This document shows positions 1 through 4,491 of a DNA stretch of 6,231 nt, piece after piece (the stretch's first letter is position 1; each line of letters starts with the position of its first letter). A program made the position numbers and the translations under genes. The stretch covers positions 1 through 6,231 of the forward strand of contig CAMOHV010000083.1 of the NCBI GenBank assembly GCA_946615275.1, in the 5' to 3' direction. The notes under the pieces are model-generated. The model was not told the origin of the DNA, ran no database searches, and worked only from the letters and a program-made list of their open reading frames with translations. This stretch comes from an uncultured Verrucomicrobiota bacterium. Lineage in GTDB: Bacteria > Verrucomicrobiota > Kiritimatiellia > RFP12 > UBA1067.

Positions 1-1211
1 GACAGCGTGCCGGTGTTCGTCACCACAAGGCCGGAGAGACTCGGGAACTTCGCCGACGCGCCAAGTGCGAGCGTGCCGGATCGCACGGTGAGCGAACCGG
101 TCGTGTCGTTGGCCGTACCGCTGAGGGTGAATGTCTTCGCGGACGCGCTCGCGAGATCAAGCGACGCCGCACCATTCAGCTGTCCTTTGTAGTTCACGTC
201 CGCAGACTGGTTCAGAAGCGTCAGGGTCGCTTTCTCGGCGCTGGTTATGACAGTGTTCGCAGGCTGCATGTTCGCGCTATCAACCAGCGCAAGCCTCATG
301 GCGCACTGGCTGTAGCCGTTGAGATCGTAAGTTCCGGATTTGTGGCTTGCGCTCCAAGTCTTGCCGATATTGAGCACGGTACTGTCGGCGAACAGGTTTT
401 CCCCGCCGAGAATGAACTTGCCGCCCACTCCGATCACGCACACGCTGATGCCCGCTTCCACCGGCGCCTTGAGATACGTCGTGCCACCGTCGGACTCGAA
501 ATAGCACGTGCCGCTCCCCGCCTTTTTGACGTCGCCTTCAATGACAACCTTGTTCTCGACATAGCAAGTTCCGTAAACACGCAACTCGCCGGACACCGTG
601 CCGGGTCCGCGGATTCTGCCGCTGCGCATCTCTATCGCCCCGGCCACCGTGGTCCCCGAAGCGACCTCAAGCCCGTAGTTCGCCCCCACGCTCACGTCCA
701 GCGGGTTGTTGTAGGTGAATCCGCCGGAGAACGTCTCGCGCATCTGGTCGTCGTTCGACTCGACGAACTTGATCGTGGAAGTTCCGGAATGGGCGGTGGT
801 AAAAGTGGCATGGACATATCTGAAGTCCATCCCGCCTGTGAATCCGGAAAGATCGCCCGTGAAGGTGAGGCGCTTCTTCGTGCCTTTTGCGTTCACCGCG
901 CTGAACTTGCCGGAGCCGCTGATCTTGCCTGCGAAAGTCGCATTAGCGGTGATGTTCGTGAAGCTGAGCTTGGCGCCTGATTCGATCACGATCTCGCCGC
1001 AGGCGGCGGCGGTCGCCACGTCCGCGCCCGTCACCTCCACCAGCTCGCCCGCCGGAATCGTGGCCGTGTCGCCGGCCTCCGGCAAGCCGCTCGGCGACCA
1101 GTTCGCGGCGGTGGACCACATTCCGTCCGTGCCCACGTACGTGCGCTCGACTGCGCCGACTGCCGCGGCGACCATCGCCGCCGCGAAAACGCTGATTGCT
1201 CTCATGTTCAT
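1..1211 (-). CDS. Secreted beta-strand-repeat (passenger-like) protein, 3' end cut off by window edge
   Basis: The frame is open from an in-frame TAA at 1227-1229 to the left edge; 403 residues are visible and the C-terminus lies outside. Residues 1-20 form a signal peptide: a short positive N-region, an Ala/Val-rich core, and a likely cleavage after AVGA. A 'YVGTDGMW...AANW....LP..GDTA.I' motif follows at about 25-50, a type common at the head of large secreted beta-helix proteins. The rest is Gly/Thr/Ser/Val-rich with short repeating beta-strand-like segments (for example ESGAKLSF, ASGTTVAG, RSGTLALG). It aligns along most of its length with the complete neighbour upstream: shared stretches include DVSVGAN.G, TLTLLNQS.DV and LNGAASL. 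Start chosen at 1211 because AAAGGAG lies 10 bases upstream and the position aligns with the neighbour's start; in-frame ATGs at 1220 and 1205 are alternatives. Molecular function is unknown; surface or extracellular location is inferred. Confidence 0.85.
   Translation of the reverse strand, partial: MNMRAISVFAAAMVAAAVGAVERTYVGTDGMWSTAANWSPSGLPEAGDTATIPAGELVEVTGADVATAAACGEIVIESGAKLSFTNITANATFAGKISGSGKFSAVNAKGTKKRLTFTGDLSGFTGGMDFRYVHATFTTAHSGTSTIKFVESNDDQMRETFSGGFTYNNPLDVSVGANYGLEVASGTTVAGAIEMRSGRIRGPGTVSGELRVYGTCYVENKVVIEGDVKKAGSGTCYFESDGGTTYLKAPVEAGISVCVIGVGGKFILGGENLFADSTVLNIGKTWSASHKSGTYDLNGYSQCAMRLALVDSANMQPANTVITSAEKATLTLLNQSADVNYKGQLNGAASLDLASASAKTFTLSGTANDTTGSLTVRSGTLALGASAKFPSLSGLVVTNTGTL
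3..329 (-). repeat. Third copy (partial) of the ~190-residue module, in the truncated gene
   Basis: Codons 295-403 of the left-hand gene, beginning YDLNGYSQ, match the module seen twice in the neighbouring complete gene: 'LNGY.Q..MRL', 'TSAEKATLTLLNQS', 'LNGAASLDLASAS', then 'TLSG.....TGSLTVRSGTLALG'. The match is clearly stronger to the neighbour's first copy (2995-3558) than to its second. The C-terminal third of the module is outside the window. The comparison was made by eye, without a computed score. Confidence 0.7.
1152..1171 (-). repeat. Signal-peptide DNA identical to that of the neighbouring gene (copy A)
   Basis: Twenty consecutive bases are identical to 4288-4307, both encoding the end of the signal peptide (AAAVGA). 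A further 14-base identity (1179-1192 region against 4315-4328 region, cgccgcgaaaacgc on the plus strand) lies just upstream in the gene. The mature proteins are far more diverged than this, so the leader is better conserved at DNA level than the rest of the genes. Confidence 0.75.
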
Positions 1212-1221
1212 TTCACGCATT

Positions 1222-1228
1222 CTCCTTT
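1222..1228 (-). promoter_or_regulatory. Ribosome binding site for the left-hand gene
   Basis: AAAGGAG on the minus strand lies 10 bases before the ATG at 1211, a normal spacing. It is only one base from the in-frame ATG at 1220, which is too close, so it supports 1211. The neighbour has AAAGGA nine bases before its start and the flanking bases are similar (CG.GAAATGA), so the two leaders appear related. Confidence 0.7.
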
Positions 1229-1238
1229 ACCGAGATTC

Positions 1239-1254
1239 CTTGGATTCTTGGATT
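1239..1254 (-). repeat. Two tandem 8-base units in the leader of the left-hand gene
   Basis: On the minus strand AATCCAAG occurs twice in direct succession, followed by a decayed GAATC. The pair sits between the GCCAATCC element and the ribosome binding site and accounts for nearly all of the 15 extra bases in this leader compared with the leader of the neighbouring gene. It has the same 8-base period as the TAG array next to it, but a different unit. Confidence 0.6.
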
Positions 1255-1256
1255 GG

Positions 1257-1285
1257 CCCTATTGTCCTACCCTCCTATTGTCCTG
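1257..1285 (-). repeat. Octamer TAG array, second dispersed copy
   Basis: On the minus strand TAG occurs at 1277-1275, 1269-1267 and 1261-1259, exactly 8 bases apart, within units GACAATAG / GAGGGTAG / GACAATAG; a decayed unit (CAG) precedes them. The 27 bases at 1258-1284 match 4464-4490 with one mismatch. This copy lies about 54 bases behind the stop codon of the upstream gene and about 50 bases before the next start. Its presence behind two unrelated genes suggests a dispersed intergenic repeat family. Confidence 0.85.
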
Positions 1286-1309
1286 CTTTCTCCCCTTCTT
1301 CCACGAACC

Positions 1310-1341
1310 ACTAGGCACTAGGCACTAGGCACTAGGCACTA
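1310..1341 (-). repeat. Heptamer tandem array (TAGTGCC) starting at the stop codon
   Basis: On the minus strand four perfect TAGTGCC-type units plus a partial fifth run from the stop codon of the 1002-residue gene. TAG triplets fall at 1341-1339, 1334-1332, 1327-1325, 1320-1318 and 1313-1311, at exact 7-base steps. Because 7 is not a multiple of 3, successive TAGs cycle through all three frames within 17 bases. The first TAG is the functional stop of the gene. There is no spacer structure and no strong hairpin. Function is unknown. Confidence 0.95.
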
Positions 1342-4300
1342 CTTCAGCATGATGATCGTCCCGGCGTCGCCGCTCCGGAGGACGTTCAGCTTGCCGCCGC
1401 CGGCCATCCAGCCGAGCGTGTGCGCCGCATCGAGCCCCGCATCCGCGCCGCCATAGACTCCAGGCGCGAGATAGCGGAAGTGCCCGTTGCCCTTCGGCAC
1501 CGCGAGCGCGCACACCGTAGCCTCCTCGCCGGAGGCCACCTCCAGCGTGCCGCTCGTGTACGTCATCCATGCGTCCGACTTGCCCTGTGCAGAACCGAAC
1601 GCGTTAGCGCCCGCGCCCGGCGCCACCGCGATCGTGCCGCCATTCAAGACGACGTTCGTCGTCGCGATCCAGCCCGAACCCGCCGCGAAGCGCACCGTGC
1701 CGCGAGCCACCTCCAGCGTCCCCGTTGTGGAGGCCGTGAAGTTCGTGAAGGTCAAGGAACCTGCCGCATTGAACTTTATCCCCGCAGCGCCAGTCACCTT
1801 GAGCGGCAGGACATCGTTGTACACCGTGTCCGTCGCGATCTCAAGCATCGCCGGCGTCTCGCTCCTCACCGTTGTGTATATCTCCGGATAGCTCTTCACG
1901 GTCCAGCCCGCATACATTCGCGATATGCTCTGGTCGTAGCCGTTCATGTCGAGCGCGGTCCCGGACGAGCGATACACGTAATTGTCGTTGCTCATGCACA
2001 TCGGTTTCCCGCGCGCCATCGCATGCGCCACGTAGCACTTGATGACGTTCTTGTAGGGGTTGATCTCGGACCATTCGTTGGACGGAGACGTTATGTGGAA
2101 CGTCCCGCCGTAGTCGAAGCGGAGCGCGCCCGCAGAGTGGAATCCCTCGCCCTCCAGCCAGTCGTTCGCGCCGGCGATGCGCCACATCACGTCCGAGCCA
2201 GTCTCGTGCGTGACGCCGCCAAGGAAGTGGACGTTTCCGTTCATGTAAGTCTCCGCCCAGCCGCCGAAATACGAGACGCTTCCTGCGAGGTAGAGCGTGC
2301 CCGCGCTGGAGTTGTTGATGAAGGAGCCGCTCGATATCGCACCGCCGGTCACGTTGCCGGATATCCTGAGGGGGGTCTCGTTCGTGTGGTTCCCGGCGGA
2401 CGATGTGATGAAGAGCGGAGGGCAGCCGTTGATGGTGGTGGCGCGAGTCTTGGAGCCGAGGCCCTTCATGTTGTAAACGTAGGGTTGGGACTTGCTGGCC
2501 GTGATGTCGGTGACAATAAGCGGGGAAAGGAGCGTCGAGTTGTCAGCGCGGAAGTTGACGCGCCCGCGCGAGCTTATCGTGAGCGCGGCCTGCGATTCGC
2601 GCGCGATGATTGGCGAAAGGTTGTCGAGCGCCGCGTTGGACGCCACGCGCCAGACCTGCGGGATGATCAGCAGCTCCACGGGGCAGGCGAGGGAGTGCGT
2701 CACCACGGTGGAGTCCACCGCGTTCGTGACGGTGAGGCCTCCTGCGCCGAGGAAGATCTTCGCATTCCCGTCCGCCGCCTGGATCGTGAAGGCGGAGTTG
2801 GTGGTGATGTCGATCGCATACGCCTTGACAACGCCGGACACCACCGCCTGCGCCGTGCCCTCACCGAAGATCAGGCGCTCCGTGCCGTCGAACGACGGCG
2901 CGACGCCGCCCTTCCAGTTGGCGGCGGAGGCAAGCGCGTCGCCGTCGGATCCGCCGACCCAGGTGAACGAGCCATCCTCGACCACGGGAGCGGAGTTGAG
3001 GACGCGCAGTGTGCCGCCGCCGAGGATGTGCGCGCCGAGTTCAGTGCCGTCGTCCTTCGTGTAGTTGCCGGCGTCCACGTACTCGCCTTCAAGGGTCGCG
3101 GCGTTGACCTCGATGATGCAGTCTGCGGCGATGTCCACCTTGCCCGAATCGGCAAAGGCAAACGTCATGTTCCCGGGGTTGACGGAGCCGAAATGCGGAA
3201 TGCTTCCGTGTGTGTCCGCCGGGAACTCGAAAACGCCCGTCCCCTTCGCAATGAGCCGACTGAGTTTGCCACATACGGAGTTGGTCGCGAAGCGGAAGTA
3301 GCCGCTCTCGACCATGATCGACCCCGTGGACGTCCCGGAGAGTCCGTTGTAGGTGAATCTCTTGTTGCTCGCGGAGGCATACGAGAGCGAAGCCTTGCCG
3401 TTCAGGTTGCCGTACCAGGTGACGTTGTCGCTCTGGTTCAGGATCGAAAGCGTGGCCGGGTCTGCGGAAGTGACATATGTGGCCGCCTCGTTCGCGAGGT
3501 CGGTGTTGGCGCCGATCCGGGAGCAGCGCTGGTTCCATCCTTGGAGGTCGACCTTGCCATAATGGCGGTAGCCCACGCCGAAATAAATGTACATCGACTC
3601 GGCGAGCGCGTTCTCCTTGCCAAAATAGGTCGTATTGCCGATCGCGTGTATGCCGCTGACCTTCTCCACGTCGCTTTCGATGTAGAGGTTCCCGCCATCC
3701 GCCTGGAGCGTCCCGCCATTCCTTACGGACGTGACGCCGCCGCGCAGCTTCATGCCGCCCTGGCAGTACATCGTGGTGGCGTTGTTCGTTATTACACCGG
3801 TCACGATGGCGTTGCCGTAGAGGCGGCCGCCGCGCCAGAAGATCGGCCCGGCGAGTGTCACGCCCGTGTCGGGCATCACGCCGTTGTTCGCGCCCACACT
3901 TGCGTCGATGAAGTTGTGGTATGTGGCGTTCGCCGGCTTGAACGCGCACTGGTAGGCCTCGTTGCCCGTGGAGCCAACCTGGGGCACTCTGAGGTTTATG
4001 CGCGCCGCGTCGCCCACGGCCGTCGGCGAGGATATGACGACGGCGTGGTTCGTGAAGCAGAACTGCCCGGTGAACTCGGTGGCGTCGCCGTTCAGCGTCA
4101 TCTTAACCGTGGTGAGGGCAGGGCTCACGATCGCGAAGTTGCCGCCGCCGGTAAGCTTTCCGGTGAAGGTGCGGCGTGTCGTGAGGCCGGAGAAAGTGAG
4201 AGTTGCGCCGGAGGCGATGTCGATGTCGGCGGCGAGGTAGTCGGCCACATCAGCCTCGGTCACCACGGTGTTCTCCGTGATGGAGATTGCGCCGACTGCC

Positions 4301-4347
4301 GCGGCGAACATGCTCGCCGCGAAAACGCAGATTGACCTTGTGCTCAT
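1339..4347 (-). CDS. Large secreted beta-strand-repeat (passenger-like) protein, 1002 aa
   Basis: This is the only complete gene in the window. Residues 1-20 are a signal peptide (Arg at 4, hydrophobic Ala/Val/Phe core, cleavage likely after AVGA). The mature protein is Gly/Ser/Thr/Ala/Val-rich with many short strand-turn segments typical of right-handed beta-helix or 'autotransporter-associated beta strand repeat' passengers (SGATLTFSG, TSGTLEVASG, ARGTVRFAAG). Layout: N-terminal strands about 30-260; module copy 1 about 264-451, ending LGGGTLRVL; an 'FTWVGG....ASAANWKGG.AP' linker motif at 461-484; a divergent middle about 500-795; module copy 2 about 798-992, ending AGGGKLNVL. No C-terminal beta-barrel, LPXTG, PEP-CTERM or membrane anchor is visible; the end is IIMLK. 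Start at 4347 is supported by AAAGGA nine bases upstream and by alignment with the paralogue downstream. It probably has its own promoter. No enzyme motif was recognised; adhesin, matrix or surface-layer roles are guesses. Confidence 0.92.
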   Translation of the reverse strand: MSTRSICVFAASMFAAAVGAISITENTVVTEADVADYLAADIDIASGATLTFSGLTTRRTFTGKLTGGGNFAIVSPALTTVKMTLNGDATEFTGQFCFTNHAVVISSPTAVGDAARINLRVPQVGSTGNEAYQCAFKPANATYHNFIDASVGANNGVMPDTGVTLAGPIFWRGGRLYGNAIVTGVITNNATTMYCQGGMKLRGGVTSVRNGGTLQADGGNLYIESDVEKVSGIHAIGNTTYFGKENALAESMYIYFGVGYRHYGKVDLQGWNQRCSRIGANTDLANEAATYVTSADPATLSILNQSDNVTWYGNLNGKASLSYASASNKRFTYNGLSGTSTGSIMVESGYFRFATNSVCGKLSRLIAKGTGVFEFPADTHGSIPHFGSVNPGNMTFAFADSGKVDIAADCIIEVNAATLEGEYVDAGNYTKDDGTELGAHILGGGTLRVLNSAPVVEDGSFTWVGGSDGDALASAANWKGGVAPSFDGTERLIFGEGTAQAVVSGVVKAYAIDITTNSAFTIQAADGNAKIFLGAGGLTVTNAVDSTVVTHSLACPVELLIIPQVWRVASNAALDNLSPIIARESQAALTISSRGRVNFRADNSTLLSPLIVTDITASKSQPYVYNMKGLGSKTRATTINGCPPLFITSSAGNHTNETPLRISGNVTGGAISSGSFINNSSAGTLYLAGSVSYFGGWAETYMNGNVHFLGGVTHETGSDVMWRIAGANDWLEGEGFHSAGALRFDYGGTFHITSPSNEWSEINPYKNVIKCYVAHAMARGKPMCMSNDNYVYRSSGTALDMNGYDQSISRMYAGWTVKSYPEIYTTVRSETPAMLEIATDTVYNDVLPLKVTGAAGIKFNAAGSLTFTNFTASTTGTLEVARGTVRFAAGSGWIATTNVVLNGGTIAVAPGAGANAFGSAQGKSDAWMTYTSGTLEVASGEEATVCALAVPKGNGHFRYLAPGVYGGADAGLDAAHTLGWMAGGGKLNVLRSGDAGTIIMLK
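1372..1956 (-). repeat. Internal protein module, copy 2 (residues ~798-992)
   Basis: This segment begins ALDMNGYDQSISRM and ends WMAGGGKLNVLRSG. By eye it lines up with residues 264-451: 'L..NGY.Q..SRM' against 'VDLQGWNQRCSRI', 'TP.MLEI' against 'DPATLSIL', 'TASTTGTLEVARGTVRFA' against 'SGTSTGSIMVESGYFRFA', 'LAPGVYGG' against 'VDAGNYTK', and 'GGGKLNVL' against 'GGGTLRVL'. Similarity is weak in the middle, which points to an old duplication. Confidence 0.65.
2995..3558 (-). repeat. Internal protein module, copy 1 (residues ~264-451)
   Basis: This segment begins KVDLQGWNQRCSRI and ends ILGGGTLRVLNS, immediately before the 'FTWVGG...AANW' motif. It is the better match to the partial copy in the left-hand gene (NQSDNVTWYGNLNGKASL against NQSADVNYKGQLNGAASL). 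The order module, then NW linker, then new strand region, then module suggests that the 1002-residue protein arose by fusing two units each ending in the same cap-like module. Confidence 0.65.
4288..4307 (-). repeat. Signal-peptide DNA identical to that of the neighbouring gene (copy B)
   Basis: This is the partner of 1152-1171, coding for the C-region of the signal peptide of the 1002-residue protein. The identity is at nucleotide level, including synonymous positions. Confidence 0.75.
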
Positions 4348-4356
4348 TTCGCGTAA

Positions 4357-4362
4357 TCCTTT
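4357..4362 (-). promoter_or_regulatory. Ribosome binding site for the 1002-residue gene
   Basis: AAAGGA on the minus strand ends nine bases before the ATG at 4347. Upstream, GCCAATCC at 4371-4378 is shared with the other gene's leader (1250-1257). The shared element plus ribosome binding site plus CG.GAAATGA block supports a common origin of the two 5' regions. Confidence 0.75.
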
Positions 4363-4397
4363 CTCTGCTCGGATTGGCTAAGATTGTTGATGTACGT

Positions 4398-4427
4398 ATA
4401 ATATCATATTGAATCGGCTTTCCGCAA
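4398..4427 (-). promoter_or_regulatory. Possible sigma70-type promoter for the 1002-residue gene
   Basis: On the minus strand TTGCGG (4427-4422) and TATTAT (4403-4398) are separated by 18 bases; TATTAT matches the -10 consensus at 5 of 6 positions, while TTGCGG shares only TTG with the -35 consensus. An overlapping alternative is TATGAT at 4408-4403. The block is strongly AT-rich against the GC-rich surroundings and lies about 50 bases before the start codon, directly behind the terminator of the preceding gene. Prediction by eye only; promoter rules in the presumed host phylum are poorly known. Confidence 0.45.
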
Positions 4428-4430
4428 GAC

Positions 4431-4458
4431 AAAAAGCAAAAAGTGCGATTTTAGCACT
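4431..4458 (-). terminator. Intrinsic-terminator-like hairpin behind the CotH gene
   Basis: On the minus strand AGTGC (4458-4454) and GCACT (4447-4443) can form a 5-bp stem with a 7-base loop (TAAAATC), followed by TTTTTGCTTTTT. The U-tract is strong and the stem is short. It begins about 30 bases after the CotH gene's stop, and the last TAG of the octamer array runs into the stem. It probably separates transcription of the CotH gene from that of the next gene. Confidence 0.6.
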
Positions 4459-4491
4459 ACTGTCCTATTGTCCTACCCTCCTATCGTCCTA
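4457..4491 (-). repeat. Octamer TAG array starting at the CotH gene's stop codon
   Basis: On the minus strand TAG occurs at 4491-4489 (the stop codon), 4483-4481, 4475-4473, 4467-4465 and 4459-4457, at exact 8-base steps. The units are GACGATAG, GAGGGTAG, GACAATAG and GACAGTAG; the TAG and the leading GA are constant. All three reading frames meet a TAG within 19 bases. The block 4464-4490 recurs at 1258-1284 with one mismatch. Confidence 0.93.

Noticed and set aside
342..980. Plus-strand reading frame opposite the left-hand gene
   Set aside because: It is in codon register with the minus-strand gene and ends at that gene's single visible TCA serine codon, as expected for a shadow frame.
1218..1220. 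ATG at 1220 as the start of the left-hand gene
   Set aside because: The ribosome binding site ends one base before it, and the paralogue's start aligns with 1211.
1310..1341. Heptamer array as a CRISPR remnant or as a terminator
   Set aside because: The units are contiguous with no spacers, and no stable stem with a T-tract forms; only short CTAG palindromes are present.
1339..1500. Autotransporter beta-barrel or sortase/PEP-CTERM anchor at the end of the 1002-residue protein
   Set aside because: The last ~100 residues continue the Gly-rich strand pattern and end IIMLK, without a barrel-length amphipathic region, LPXTG, or a hydrophobic segment with a basic tail.
1420..4335. Very long plus-strand reading frame opposite the 1002-residue gene
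   Set aside because: It is in exact codon register with the minus-strand gene, so it stays open only because that gene avoids TTA, CTA and TCA codons. Its product is Arg/His/Ala-rich with no recognisable domain, while the minus-strand product has a signal peptide, ribosome binding site and paralogue.
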